A stretch of DNA of 64,000 bases from Letharia columbiana (GCF_014066305.1 NW_023501047.1:1173401-1237400); one strand, 5' to 3'; shown: positions 1-11,677, counted from the first letter of the stretch. The notes: generated from the letters alone by a model not told the origin. Program-made: numbers and translations.

Positions 1-264
1 GAAGAGCAAGACGACGACAACAACGACGATGACGACGAGCGCCGGCAGGAGGGTCCCCGCGTGCGCCGGCGCAGACTGGGCAGCGCGACCCGGTTGCCCG
101 GCGTCGCGGAGCTCGACCGCACCATCGCCGCCGACCTCGCCGCTTCCTCCGAGGCGGGCAGGCGCGTCAAGCTGGAGGAGCCCGGCCGCCGCGTCAAGCA
201 CGAGCATGACCGGAGGGGGTCCGGCGGATCCGGCGGGTCGGGCGCCAGCCGTCGCAGTCGTTGA
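1..264 (+). CDS. 3' end of an unidentified gene, partial
   Basis: Frame 1 is open from the first base to a TGA at 262-264, giving 87 residues of a C-terminus. It begins with an Asp/Asn/Glu-rich stretch, continues through basic runs (VRRRRLG), and ends in Gly-Ser-rich and Arg/Ser-rich sequence. The only structured-looking part is a short helix-like segment (VAELDRTIAADLAASSE). Such charged, disordered tails are common in fungal nuclear proteins, but no domain is visible and the start lies outside the window, so I give no function. The GC-rich codon usage matches a real coding end and drops just after the stop. Confidence 0.55.
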   Translation, partial: EEQDDDNNDDDDERRQEGPRVRRRRLGSATRLPGVAELDRTIAADLAASSEAGRRVKLEEPGRRVKHEHDRRGSGGSGGSGASRRSR

Positions 265-3200
265 TGGTTGGCCGGGTTTGGCTGGGGGATTGACGCGTCT
301 ACGGGGGCGGAGATGGATATTCTACGGAGGCATTGGCGTGGGTGGGGAATCGACACTTTTACAAAACGGGGCGGTACACAAAAAAGGAAACACACACGAA
401 GCGTGCATTTCGGAATAATTTTTCTGTTTTGTTTTGTTTTGGTTTTGGGGAGTTTTCGCAGAGGCAACGGCATGGCATGCATTGGCATTTGTATACTAGA
501 TACCTCCCCCCCCCCCCCTTTTGGTAACACACCATACACTCTACAATAGATGGGACAATCACTTCGCACACACGGGGCCCGTTTCTTCTGCAGATAGATG
601 TCTTTGTGACCTCCCTCTCCTTGTCCCATACGTTGATCCTCCCCATCCGCAGCATCTCCACTTTATTTTGCCAGCGACCCACACAACCCTGAGAGTGCCC
701 TGCCTGAGCAGAAAAAAAAAAAAAAAAAAAGGGCCGCTAGGACGAATCGAGCGCTTCTAAAATTGAAGTGGAGGCGGTGTCTCATTTCTGTCCTTCACGG
801 CAAGGGATCATTAAGATCATGTAAGATTCGAAACTTGGACCACGAGCACGGCTGGTTGTCGAAATTTTTTCACAAGGCGGCGCCACCTCGTGTACGGCAA
901 GGGATGACGTGCATGAGAAATGGGTCGCCTGGTGCGCTGGAGCTAATGCACAGTGTGGCTTGTCGTTTCAAATTTGTCGGCATTTGGGAACTCGGGTGGT
1001 GATTATGGGGGATGCGGCTCTGGGTACGATGGGCGCCAAGAACCGCGGGTGATTGATTGGGTGAACGGCTCCGAGCTTTGGCAATCGGGATTGACGTTGA
1101 TGTTGGGCGTATTTGTCAGATGCCACCCCGTTGCCCGTCAATTTGATGGGCAAGGGGCAAAGGACTTCTTGGGAAATGCAAGACATTTGAAAGCCGTTGT
1201 TTATGATCCATTTTGAAAACGGGCGGCGATGATCATGCGTGGTGTGCAATCTTGACCTCAGGGTTGTGTGCAAGGCGAGCCGTCATTGGTCGTCTTAGCG
1301 CCATCCGGTTCTCTCAGCAAGGCTGAGATCTCGGAAGTGTTCGCCTGGGTGTAGCTAATGCATGTCATCCCGTTGTTTCGGAAATGGTTGGCAGGTGATC
1401 GTGAGAGCGACAGGACGTGGACCTCTTCGGCCGTTGAGCGCGGATGGTCACTAGGTGCGTGGAAGCCTCTGGGATTGGCTCGAGTCCAGGCAGCACTCGT
1501 CAAGCATGAAGCCGCCCAGTGCTCGAAGTCAAAGGTGTGCATGCTGCAGCGGCAACCCCCGGCCGACACGAGGGATTCCGGGGGTATTCGCAGGAACTAT
1601 TCTTGGATGCACAACAACCCATTGTCTCAAAGTCTTCGAGAAAGCGGCCCTGGGGTTGCGGGTCGGAGATGAGTGGTGGGGAAGGGAAATGAGCTGCGGA
1701 CGGCCGCAAGACGTTGGAGCTCGGGATCACGCTAAGGCTACCTGTCACCATTCAAACGCAGCGCCACCTTGTTGCTACCACTTCGGCTGGATAGCGTGCT
1801 GGAAACCGCACCCCGTTTATCCCTGCAGTTCGGAAAGACTATACACCCGAATGGTAGGGATCTGTAGATCAATTCAAAGAACCAGGGCCAACCTCAGGAA
1901 CCCTGATTTGCAGACCGAAAACATCATCCGTGGAGCACAATGTTCCGAGGCACGAGCGAAGGATGCTGCCTTATCTGGATCTGCAGTCGAAGGACAATGA
2001 CGTGCATGGTACGTGATACATGATACATTGACTCCCCACAATATGCCTTATCTGGAGTTTGCAGAGGCTAACGCAAGACACTCTTTACATCCGATTTCCA
2101 AACTGAGGGACTGGATGTGGTTGGACGGGCTAAAGGTGATCAGCTGACTTGTATCGGATGTCGTGGTCCAATGGGATCAGGCGCATAGAGCAGCAGGCAA
2201 GAGTGGAGCAAGAACTCGGTTTTGTTTGCATGAACCAATGCACCACAGAAGTATTTGGAATAATGTTAGAGTATTGTCTGCACCATGCAGGGCCCCACGA
2301 ATCTCGCAGAAGAGGCGAATTGAGGGGAAATCGTTATTGAACCAACAACCGGGTTGGTTCGCCTGAGGCGCAGACCATGCTGTCAAGCGAATGCAGAAGA
2401 ATTCCTGCCCTGCAGGAATGAGTCGCTCAGTCGCATGAACAGTCCTTTAACCTCGAAACCCCCTCCCATCTCCGACAATGGAGGAGTGGAATTGCGGCCG
2501 ATGCCGTATGCGAGATGACGACGTGCTGTAGAAAAGATGAGCCCGGGACCTTGGTACCTTGGTCGCCTGGTTCTGTATTAGCACATTCGCCCGGGATATT
2601 CGTAGGCAGACAAGCCATGCTCCAGACGTGGTTGAAGGAGGTCTTGCCACGGCAGTGGGGCGTCAAGCTCCTCAGTGTTAACTGGTTGTCATTCCCAACT
2701 CCCACACGCATGGACTCGAATGCTGTGTGAGAGTGTCTCCAATCAGCGAAAGCGTAATTTACTATCGACTGCCCATCGATTATGCATGGAAGCGGGCCGG
2801 CCGTCGAGCATTCTGCAATCGTATGCAGGTGAGTTCTGCTTCTTTGCCATTTGCCAGGCATTGTGGTGGTATACGAAGCAGGAATTTCCATTGTGGCATG
2901 CTGCATGCGGCTGCTTCTATCCTCTGATGAACGACATGCTGTTTTGAATTTGGAGGGATTTAGGCCTTACTCAAGATGAGCGTGATTGGCCGTTGGGAAA
3001 TTGAAAGACCCCTTTTGGAGTCCTGCTATGCCGGAACTGATCGGATCTGCTTTTGGAATTCAGCCTAACCGCTTGCGTCGATCCCAATGCAGGTGTGATC
3101 TGCGCACTGATGGCTGCGGCAAATGACTCTTGATAACTATACAACAGTAGACAGGCACGGAGACACCAGTGCAGTTCAAAAGGATAAGAAAGAATGGTGA

Positions 3201-3274
3201 TTTGAGCACCCAGATCGTCCGGAAGATCCATCCCGTGAAATCGACTGTGAGACCTTAAAGCTGCCTGTGCCGTT
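265..3274. other. 3-kb gene-poor intergenic stretch
   Basis: I see no convincing gene here. The longest open frame (1455-2000, plus) has a Cys/Trp/His-rich composition, no domain and no splice support. Homopolymers are present: C13 at 506-518 and A19 at 712-730. The sequence from about 2950 to 3274 is probably the 3' flank of the minus-strand gene that follows. Confidence 0.5.
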
Positions 3275-3970
3275 TCATGGCGGCTTGGGTGCAGCAATCG
3301 CCCACCAGTTATCCTTTTCATACCCATATTCCAAAACTACGCCTCCAGCTTCGACAATGTCATGTTCAAGCTCTCCCTGGCGGTACAGGTGATAGTAGCG
3401 ATTGAAAGTCTTGCCCTCTTCGGGCCCCTGCTTCATCACCCAGGGTACCAGGACATCTTGATCATCACCTTCGTCCCAGCCTCGGCGGCTGTGCCTCTGT
3501 TCGAGTGCCCACACGTATATCAACGCTCTTCCCCCAATCTCTGCTCCTGTAGATCGTCGAAGCGATTCGAGAACAGCAGCCACTGCTTGAATCCGACGCT
3601 GAGGTGTGGACAGGTGATGGACCACGGCAATTGATATTGCGAAGTCGAAGAATCCAAGCGGATGTGGCAAAGTCAGGTTATCCGCAAGCAGATAGCTATG
3701 AGGCTGATGCTTGCTCGCAATCTTGACCAGGTTGACAGATCGATCAGAGGCCACGATGAAGACGTTTGGGTTAACAGCTAAATATTTGCCGTTCCCACAG
3801 CCAATGTCAAGACCAACTGAGCCTGGGGCAAGATCCTTGAGGAAGCGCTCGACGATTGGCCACGGCTTGTAGCGAGTTGAAGAGAAGTGTGAAGCTATTT
3901 CTTCATAGACTTGGTGAACATGGATCTCTTCGTATTGTCCGATGTTCCCTTTCGGAACATTAGAGGTCAT
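3275..3970 (-). CDS. TRM9: tRNA (carboxymethyluridine) methyltransferase, Trm9-like
   Basis: A single-exon gene of 231 aa. Trm9 with its partner Trm112 methylates 5-carboxymethyluridine to mcm5U at the wobble position of certain tRNAs. The N-terminus has the family pattern YEEIASHFSSTRYKPWP (residues 22-38), followed by the SAM-binding motif LDIGCGNGKYL (54-64), an acidic motif II region (ASDRSVNL) and SIAVVHHLSTPQRR near 113-126. A WALEQ motif and the C-terminal YRQGELEHD segment are typical of Trm9/ABH8 methyltransferases. Length matches fungal Trm9 (about 230-280 aa). The ATG is the first in frame and sits just before the conserved N-terminal block. No break is seen. Confidence 0.93.
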   Translation of the reverse strand: MTSNVPKGNIGQYEEIHVHQVYEEIASHFSSTRYKPWPIVERFLKDLAPGSVGLDIGCGNGKYLAVNPNVFIVASDRSVNLVKIASKHQPHSYLLADNLTLPHPLGFFDFAISIAVVHHLSTPQRRIQAVAAVLESLRRSTGAEIGGRALIYVWALEQRHSRRGWDEGDDQDVLVPWVMKQGPEEGKTFNRYYHLYRQGELEHDIVEAGGVVLEYGYEKDNWWAIAAPKPP

Positions 3971-5323
3971 GAGAGGCCCAGTGCACGAGTTGTCGTGCCT
4001 CGAATCTCGAGGTGTCAGAAATTGTAGGCATCCTCATCGAGAAGATCCTTAGTGGCGGGAGATCGACAGTAGTCTTGCTTGGCGGGACGCTAAGAAAATG
4101 AAGCAACATCAAAGATGAATGCCTTCTGATCCTCGTTACAATGGACTTGGATTCATAGGCTATAAATTCACTAATTGACTGACAGCTTACCTATACTCTC
4201 CTTCCAGTCTCTACCAGCCGTCTTCGCCTGATCAAAACAAGTTGAAGATCAACATGCTTCGCAGGCTTTCCCACCTCTTCCAACTCTTCCAACGTCAACA
4301 TGCAATATTTTTAATATAGCTTTCCAAGCCTACTATATCACGGCCCATCCGCGCGGAGTCCTTGTCTTTCACATTCCCTTCTTCGAAATCTACATTCCAC
4401 TTGATCATATATTTTGAACTCTCAAGAGGAGCTGTATATGTGAGACCCGTGCGCTTTGTGAAGTTCCCAGTGGTGGAAGCAAAATTTACAAATGGTGCTA
4501 TGTTTCGCCAGTTTTGCATCAAGAATCACACCCCCAATAACCGTGCAGCTTTCTTGGACCATCCATGTACGCGCCAAGCTTTATCATCTCGACACAAGCC
4601 TGCCGATGGACGCTTACAACACTCCAAACAGCCACATATCTCTGCTCTGAATGGGCTCGGATAGCTTGCTTCCTCATCCCAAACCCGCTAATCTGAGGGA
4701 CCCATTTTGATACCAATTGTCCGTCAGATATAGGCCCCTTCTTCGCCGGCTTCAAGCTCCTTCGGCGGCACATCCCTCTGCACGGCGGCTATGCACTGCG
4801 CCGCGCGCTGAGTACTTGACGACAGAGATGATGACGTCGCCGCGACGGCTTACGGGTCTTTTGGGTCTGCAATCTTGTTGCTCCAGCGTGCATATCCCAT
4901 CCACTGGCCCTTGGGTTCGATAAGTCTTGGCAGGACATCAAAAATGGCTCTTTTCGCAACACAATAATTTTGGAGCAATAGCCTTTACGATAAAAGTTTC
5001 GGCTGCAAGGTTCTAGACCTTGTTAAGAAGAATAGTTGCAAAATCGAATCTTTTCTGGTGGGCGTTCCTGTTGTTGAGGTGCGATGGGTTAAAAGAAGGA
5101 CTTTTTCATGTTCGGTTGGGAACTCCGGATTATTGAACCCTGCCAGTGGATGGGATAACAGGGGGTCAGAGGGGTGGACGGGGAGTATTTCGATGTGGTG
5201 GATCTGGATGCGGTTATCGCGGTCAGGTATAACAATGTGGACCAATTAACGGGATCCGTTCAAGAGCGAAGCGGTTACAGTTGCCTAGACACGTCTAAAC
5301 TCAAGTACATGTTCCCAACATTC
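3971..5323. other. intergenic, nothing recognised
   Basis: Only short overlapping frames on both strands, none with a domain or a good splice pattern. The left part should contain the TRM9 promoter (minus strand). 4700-5250 has mixed coding-like composition but no continuous frame. Confidence 0.4.
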
Positions 5324-6785
5324 CTACAACCCCAACAATGCTCTGTCCAAGCAATTCGACCGGAACCGACCCGTCGTACCATCACAAACGAGACTCGACT
5401 TCGGCGCTTCTAGTATCCCCAGCTTCGACACCGGCGCTTCGTGCACAGTGCCCGTTGCTGACCTACAGCATGTTCTGGATACACAGGTACAATTACACGG
5501 ACACGCCAAGTCGGCTGTCGAAGCACCCTCAGTCATCGAATCGTTGCCGACAGTGACATTATTCGTCGAATTCGGAACCCTGCTTGCAGCAGCTGCCACC
5601 AGCTCCCTCCCTTCCTGCCCAGAAGAAAGCAAATCAGATGACCGATACGGCACTTACACCTCCCGGTGAAAAAAGCACTCGCAACCCCCTGCCACGCACT
5701 CAGCAATGCCCAGCATCCGCCCGCCCCATCGCAAGGCGCGGCCGGGCCCCAACAATACCGCCCGCACTCCGGACCATTCGGCGCACCGTTGCCCAGCTCC
5801 GGCAGATCCCGTCGAAGAGGCCGTAACATCGACACCGGCCCATTCACTCCTGGCGCCGGGGACAATGTCGCCGTCTGCGGTTTCGAGTCCACGGATGGGC
5901 GATCTGCCGGCGGACTCTGTTGTCGAAGTCGGAGTCGCGCGCGTAGAGGACGGGCAGGAGGCGGTTGTTGTTGTCGCCGGCGCGGGAGTGGCCTCCGCTA
6001 GGGCTGAGACGCAAGCTCTTTGGATCATGTCGCCCGTGCGGGCATAATCGAGGTAGTGGCTTGGGTCGCTGGAAATTGTCCCGTAGAGGCAGTAGGGCCA
6101 TTTTGCAAAAGACTTGGGGCTGGCCGCAGTAGGGGCCGTGAAGGCATCGTTGGATCAACTTAGCGTTTGATCGAAGGATCGGCAGGGCCAATCTGTTGTC
6201 CCACTGTAGACTGGTGATGTCTGGCGGTCGCCAGGTCAGAGGTCGTGCGAAGAGATGGTCTTTTCGGTCGGTACTTCCGATGCCGGTGTAGCCACTGGAC
6301 AGGCCATCGCCGTGCAATAAATACTCGCAGGATGCATGGTTGGGGCTGCCGTAGAGGGTTGTGCATAATCGTAGTGCTAGAGCTCGGAGGAGAGAACAAT
6401 TCAATGTTAGGTAGCGATCGTTGGCTAGCCAAGGTCTTTCTCTACGATACCGAGAAAATTGCTCCATTGCAATTGAAAGTAAACACTCGAAGAAAACTAG
6501 AAGCAATACAATATGGCTGTAGGGGTCATTGGGCCGAAGAAAGGTGCTAAAGGCGTGTTCCAAAGCCGCCATTTGCGCTACGAACAATCCCATACTATAT
6601 CGGGGCGACATGCGATCCTCGTGCTGAATTCTAAATGTAGAAGCGAGAAAACCCCCTAACTTGGCTATATAGATAGGATCTGAACCGGTCTCAACGCTCT
6701 CAAACCTTGGGGAATCCCCAGTCTTTGCCGAGTTGCGAGTTTTTGCCACGGAAAAATTGCTTTCCATCAAGGGGCAGCAGCCCAA
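5324..6785 (-). pseudogene. frameshifted Cys-containing small secreted protein-like gene
   Basis: The main frame (stop at 5844) carries a hydrophobic segment (HIVLLLVFFECLLSIAM, possible signal or anchor), then a block starting CTTLYGSPNHASCEYLL with an LTWRPPD...QWDNRLALP core and CKMALLPLR. From memory this order resembles a family of fungal Cys-containing secreted proteins that I cannot name. Near 6075 the family-like reading moves to another frame (SDPSHYLDYARTGDMIQRAC) and near 6000 returns to the first (NNNRLLPVLYARDSDFDN), so two compensating shifts flank about 75 bp. Farther 3' a 43-nt GTAAGT...CAG intron-like segment (about 5610-5652) precedes a Cys-rich end, CPCNCTCVSRTCC, which also looks like real coding sequence. 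No single splice model joins all pieces. It is probably a decaying gene; base-call errors are the alternative. The first exon and start are unresolved. Confidence 0.45.
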
Positions 6786-7449
6786 AGAAGTAGCGCGGTT
6801 GGAATCACTCCCCGGATGCTTTTCCTGCTCTTTTGAGACTTACTCTGGTCCGTCGAGGCAATTTCATCGTCCGTTGGTGATTCCGCCGCTACGTTCTCGT
6901 CCACTCTGGGCCAGAATAAGATACATGGTGTAAATGCAGCCTCATCTATCCCGCAAAATAGATTGGTCCACATCGCGGATGATGCTAATTAGCTATGGTC
7001 GTATAGCGACCAATACGCTCTGGTGCCGCGGTGCTGAACCACAGACAGTAGTCGATACTGGAGAGCAAAGTTTTCACGAGTATACGGAGACAGGTTAAGC
7101 TCCTCATTGAAAGGAATGACGGCCCTTCCCTTCATTTTTTCCCCAGATCTAGACTCGCCCCAACTGGCAAAACGAACAAGGTGCGTTACGAGGATCCTGG
7201 GTCCAGGGAATAGCTGGGCGACGTTACGCGTGCTTGAATGAACATAAAGCATACTTCGCATCCTGTATCAGCAGAAATGGAAACCAGACGGATATACAAA
7301 TCTTTGAACAAGCGGTTTGGGCACCCTCACACAATCCTATTAAGCAAAGCAACGTGTCCCTTGACCTTCTGCTAGCCTTCGAAGCCATAGTCTCAACGCA
7401 GAAAGAGTCGAGGAGAGCAGAACGGTGGTACTGTTGGAGAAAATCCTTC
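6786..7449. other. intergenic
   Basis: No gene recognised. A plus-strand frame opens at 7234 and runs into the repeat that follows, without a recognisable domain. Confidence 0.4.
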
Positions 7450-7800
7450 CTGTTTGGTAGCAAATTGGGGCCACAGGCCATCTTTTCGGGAGAAGAAAGC
7501 TCCTTCACCTCCCAGCACTGTCTTTTTACTTGGGTGAAACGCCATGTTTCGACAGCGAAGGGTTCTTTCTGCTCTCTGAACTTATCTCATTCCTCGGATT
7601 TTTCCTTCCCAAACAGCGACGCTGACTCTGGAATATGCCCGGGGTACGTAGTTTCCGGAGTAATCGATTCGTTCTGTTTGGTGGCAAATTGGGGCCACGA
7701 TCCAGTTTTCGAGCAGAAAGTTCCTTCACTCCTCCAGAAATTTCTTGTTCCTTAGGTGAAAAGCCATCTTTCGACAGCGAAGGGTTCTTTCTACTCTTCA
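7450..7800. repeat. imperfect direct repeat, two ~126-bp copies 224 bp apart
   Basis: Copy 1 (about 7450-7575) and copy 2 (about 7674-7800) both begin CTGTTTGGT(A/G)GCAAATTGGGGCC and end TTTCGACAGCGAAGGGTTCTTTCT, with substitutions and small indels between. Read on the minus strand, each copy encodes a similar peptide (SRKNPSLSK, GPNL-PNR). Frames are open on both strands: a 173-codon plus frame (7234-7755) and a 101-codon minus frame (7526-7831). This may be a decayed repeat-containing minus-strand gene, but no start, splice model or domain supports one. Confidence 0.6.
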
Positions 7801-8460
7801 AGTATGTCTCGTTGCTCTGTCTATTTCCCAAAGAGAACTACACATTTGTCAAATAGAGATTGCAGGATACTGTGGCCTATTTGCTGTAGAAAACGCTTTC
7901 ACGCTTGATCAATCGCTGTCAAGTACTTACTAAGTCAGGCTTTTTCCTTCTCTCAATGTACGAGTAAGACCGACGCAGATTCAGGAACCAGCATTCTATA
8001 TATTCACATCTTCGACCAACATAGTAAAGTAGCTAGGAGGCAGAGGTAAGCCAATTCCCCCGTAGGCAGATCGACAGACTGAAGAAATCCCGATGATCCG
8101 TATACACCTGTGCTCTTTCGCCCAGCGGAAAAAGGCCGACCAGAGGGTAAGAAATCTTGAGGTCACGAAGGCGTGCGACCAGCAGAGACTATAAATACCC
8201 ACGAGAATCTGTCCCGCAGAGCCATAATCTTATGGCCGGAGTATGTCGGATCGGTCGACCTGGCCGGCGAGAGTCATAGATACGGTACAGCCCCAGACAG
8301 ACCGATGGTAGTGCAAGATACGAACAACTACCCACAAAACAACCCTATAAAAGAGCCCCACCTGATCCACCGACCTGATCCTCGCGACAGTCCAGAAAGC
8401 CCCCTCCCCCCCGCACCGCTCGCCCACCCCGCCCCGCCCCGCCAAACCCCCGCACGCCCA
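7801..8460. other. intergenic / promoter of SWIM-domain gene
   Basis: No gene seen in most of this stretch. TATA-like CTATAAAAG lies at about 8345, roughly 115 bp before the chosen ATG of the following gene, and another TATAAATA at about 8192. The frame of that gene is open upstream to 8173, but the extension is low in conserved-looking sequence and contains the TATA-like element, so I read it as 5' flank. Confidence 0.4.
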
Positions 8461-9114
8461 ATGCCACCAGCCCCCCTCCCCACCCCCCGCGCCTTCCTCA
8501 CCGCCCTCCTAACCAGCCTCCCTCCCCCCGAAACCAAAGCCGACAACGACGCAGCAGACACCCCCCCCGCCATCCCCCTCCCCGCGCGCGCCGTCCCCGG
8601 CCTCCAAACCCTCCACGCCCTCTTCCCCACCACCCTCCTGCCCGCCCTCGACCTGCTCGATCGCCGCCTCGTCACCAAATTGCTCTACGCGCCATCGCAC
8701 CGATCGGCGCCGGGAGATGTCGCATTGGCGGGGTCGGAGACGGGATTGAGCGAGGATGGGGGCGGGGGGAGCGTACTGTATCATGTTGGATCGTCCGGCC
8801 GGGGAGAGCGGGGTGGGGGCTTGGGAGGGGCGAGGGGCTATGAGGTTCGGGTCCGGGGGTGGAGTTGCAGCTGCGCGGCGTACGCGTTTGCGGCGTTTGG
8901 TCATCGCTACGGTCCGGATGAGGGGTGCGGTGGGGAGGGGATGGTGCTGGGGTGGGGGTGGGGCGGATCGATGCTGGGGGGGGACGTGCCGCTTTGCAAG
9001 CATCTCCTCGCGTGCGTGTTGGCGGAGCGGTGGGATGGTGCTGGGGGGTTGGTTGAGGGGAGGGAGGTTGGGAGGGAGGAGATGGCTGGGTGGGCTGCTG
9101 GGTGGGGTGGTTGA
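8461..9114 (+). CDS. SWIM-type zinc-finger protein, Sws1/ZSWIM7-like
   Basis: A single-exon frame of 217 aa from the ATG at 8461 (an in-frame ATG at 8305 or 8173 would lengthen it). The C-terminal half holds a SWIM zinc-binding pattern: Cys136-Ser-Cys138 (GWSCSCAAYAFAAFGHRYG), then Cys179-Lys-His181 (DVPLCKHLLACVLAERW). Upstream is a helix-forming block (LHALFPTTLLPALDLLDRRLVTKLLY) typical of the Sws1 family. Sws1 proteins act with Rad51 paralogues in the Shu complex in homologous recombination, and S. pombe Sws1 is of similar size. The linkers are Gly-rich and the N-terminus Pro-rich; overall the gene is very GC-rich. Assignment to the Shu complex is inferred from domain and length. Confidence 0.72.
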   Translation: MPPAPLPTPRAFLTALLTSLPPPETKADNDAADTPPAIPLPARAVPGLQTLHALFPTTLLPALDLLDRRLVTKLLYAPSHRSAPGDVALAGSETGLSEDGGGGSVLYHVGSSGRGERGGGLGGARGYEVRVRGWSCSCAAYAFAAFGHRYGPDEGCGGEGMVLGWGWGGSMLGGDVPLCKHLLACVLAERWDGAGGLVEGREVGREEMAGWAAGWGG

Positions 9115-9302
9115 GGGGCTTGGGAGCAGTGTGGAGATACGGATCAATGATTGCTTGCGGGCACTGGGGATTGTTTATGTATGCTTGATTTTTGGTTTGC
9201 TATGGGCCTGTCTGATCCGTCTATTTCGTATCATTGAACCGCTGCAATGGCTGATGTGAGTGGAAGTGGTGTCGCTAGCTAATGTGCAGAAAAGGAGCCT
9301 TG

Positions 9303-9560
9303 GGACGTGAAGGGACACAGTTCCCGCGGCTTCTTCATCATCGCAATTTTGAAATGCCTGATGGGCCATAGGACGTGGGGATAACACAGTTCCTATGGCT
9401 CTATCGCCGAATCATAAAACGTATGATGGGCTTTGGGACGTGGAAAGGAAAAAGCTCTTGGGCTTCTGTTCTGAATGTCGCAATATATCACGCCGTGAGA
9501 CGTGATGATCGCAATTCCCACAGCTTTCTCGCCGAATATCGATTTCGTCCGCCAATCGTT
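9303..9560. repeat. degenerate tandem repeat, four units of 63-68 bp
   Basis: The landmark GGACGTG (AGACGTG in the last unit) recurs at about 9304, 9371, 9436 and 9498. Each is followed by a variant of AACACAGTTCC(T/C)...GGCT and TCGCCGAAT or TCGCAAT. The units have diverged strongly. The array lies between the 3' ends of two convergent genes and is noncoding. Confidence 0.55.
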
Positions 9561-9625
9561 CCTTGTCGTTCTCTGTTGAATAGTCGTCTGATCATGCTTG
9601 TTGGCTGTAAAGTATGAATCATACT

Positions 9626-11677
9626 TCAAGGAGTCCTTGGCGAACCACCAGCACCATGGACCAGCGACGAATCACGATTCTCCTGTCTAGCCCTCCTTCG
9701 CTCAAGGATAGTAGGGCCACCAGAGTTCTCCCGACCAAAACCCTCACGACCAAAGCCCAAGATGCTGGTGCCTGTAGTAGAGCTCGACATGGCGTTGTCA
9801 CGACCAGAGCGATAGAGTCCTCGGGTTGGAGTGGGGGACCCGTTGTTGATGGCTCGGATGGTATCGTTGCTGGTTTCGGACATTGCTTTCTTGGAGTTCT
9901 TGGTGGGTGTGCTGTATACTTGACCGCTCAATATGCTGCCATTGAGGTCGTGGTTAGGATTGGAGGCTATGCGGGCGTTGTACATGGTGTTGGTGATGTC
10001 GGCCAGCCCGCCTTCGTTGCTGGGTTCCTGCTTCGGGTCGCGGCTTGAACGAGAGTTGGAAACGTTGGTGATGTCTGCAAGACCCTTCAAGCCCTTGGTG
10101 TTGAAGTATGTCGCTGCTGTGATAATGTTTCAGTGCTTCGGATATGGGCATGAACCAGTGAGAGGTGACTTACCGTTCTGGACGCGACGATCTGCTTCTT
10201 GGCGAGTGCGAATGGGGAGGGTCTTCTTGGGCGTGTCAGGTCCAATTTTGATGGTGTCAATGTCAACACCGCCTGCAACGCGAGGTTGAAGGCTGTACTC
10301 GTAATCTGGGTTCATGACCTCCTTGCTTGGGCTTGAGCCGAGAACGATGTGGTCGGGCTTGACCTCCTATACACCAAGAGTCAGATCTCAGAGACTCAAG
10401 GCCTGGAGAAGGCTCAACATACCCAATTGATGATAGGATAGTTGGCAGGATTGAATGGTGGAACCTCATATCCATTCGCCTCAGCCTGAACAATAGCCAG
10501 CTCCGCTCCTTTCTTGAAGTAAGGATTATCCTGACTGTCAAGGGTGTCGATCCGACGCTGGATGGCCTCTTCCTGGATCACATGCTAAGTGAGTCATCAG
10601 CAACAACCGCAAGAGCTTGAATGAGACGAATGGAGCACTCACCTCCCTCAAACCTGCAAATCTATGCTTCAACGCCTTGACGATTGATTTGGTGCTGAAC
10701 TCGCATTGTGCCTCCATGTGGCAGATGAACTCGTCCATGTTGTCGTTCCAGCACGAGGGCAGTTGACTTCCGGAAGGCATGTTCTTAGGTTGGAGGGCTG
10801 ATGTGCCAGGGTGGTCTTTGATAAGATTGGTAGCTGTGTGAGTGTTGCCCTCACCAGGACGTCGGTAGCTCCCACTGGGGCGATTGTTGTTGCTTCCACG
10901 GACGGAAGTGTTGTTGATTTCGGTCGACATTGTGTTAGGTATTTGGCGAAGACGGGACTTCCGCTGACGGGCGCTTCGCTCAATCAACTCCCAAACTTCC
11001 TCGTCGATGACTAAATCTGAGACTGAGTCTAAGGATTCTGGCTCCGCCGCTATGGATATGCTGACGTGATCCAGCCAAGTGTAGATTTTCAGGAGGAGCT
11101 CTGGCTTGATGTTGTTCTGGTGTGAGTGAAGGATGACTGGAGAGGCAGTGTTGTTAGAAATTTGACGAGTCTGAAAATCCTCGGAAGGTCTTGGCGCCAG
11201 TTCCTGAAGGGCCGCAAAGGTTTGTTGCTTGGTCGTCGAATGCAAAGTAGTTCCGCTCAGTGAGGTCCGCTGCTGAACTGCAGGAGCTGAGTACAACTGT
11301 GATCGGCGGGTCTCAAAGACGGGGCCGGATCCAATATCGATACGGATTTGGACGAGCTGATCAGGGTATCTCTCGCGATACTCTTCCAAAGGGATAGTAT
11401 CTTCAAGGATAAAAGGCCTGCAATTATACGTGAACAGCTTGAGGGTGCGGGGAATTGGAAGACCGATAGATTCCTTGTCAATCTTCTTCTTATCAACTGC
11501 TGTAAGAGGCACGCGCTTGCCAAGGGAGGCGGTGTTTTCTGCTACTCGCTTGTTGTGTTGAGGCGCGAAGACGTCAGCTAGCGCACCTGGCCAGGAGAAC
11601 TCCTCGTTCTCTTCTACGTCAGTGGCCTCGTGGAATTTGGGCTTGGTCTTGCTGAGCTCCTCGCAGTGTTTCTCACG
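9626..11677 (-). CDS. conserved-looking fungal protein of unknown function, first exon not found
   Basis: Four exons can be joined: 11677-10643, 10584-10423, 10366-10174 and 10116-9626 (all minus), with GT-AG introns at consistent phases, giving at least 626 residues. The first visible exon begins right after a splice acceptor (TTCGCTTGCAG) with no ATG before it in frame, so a short upstream exon must exist in about 11700-11950. The N-terminal part contains FTYNCRPFILEDTIPLEEY; the middle is low-complexity Ser/Asn/Gln-rich; a compact block (CWNDNMDEFICHMEAQC, then VKALKHRF) and a conserved-looking exon 2 (DNPYFKKGAELAIVQAEA) follow; the C-terminus is Ser/Thr/Asn-rich with a twice-used LADIT(N) motif. 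I do not recognise the family. Splice quality and codon use indicate a real gene. Confidence 0.65.

Noticed and set aside
1455..2000. 181-codon plus-strand frame
   Set aside because: Odd composition with many Cys, Trp and His, no domain, overlapping frames on the other strand.
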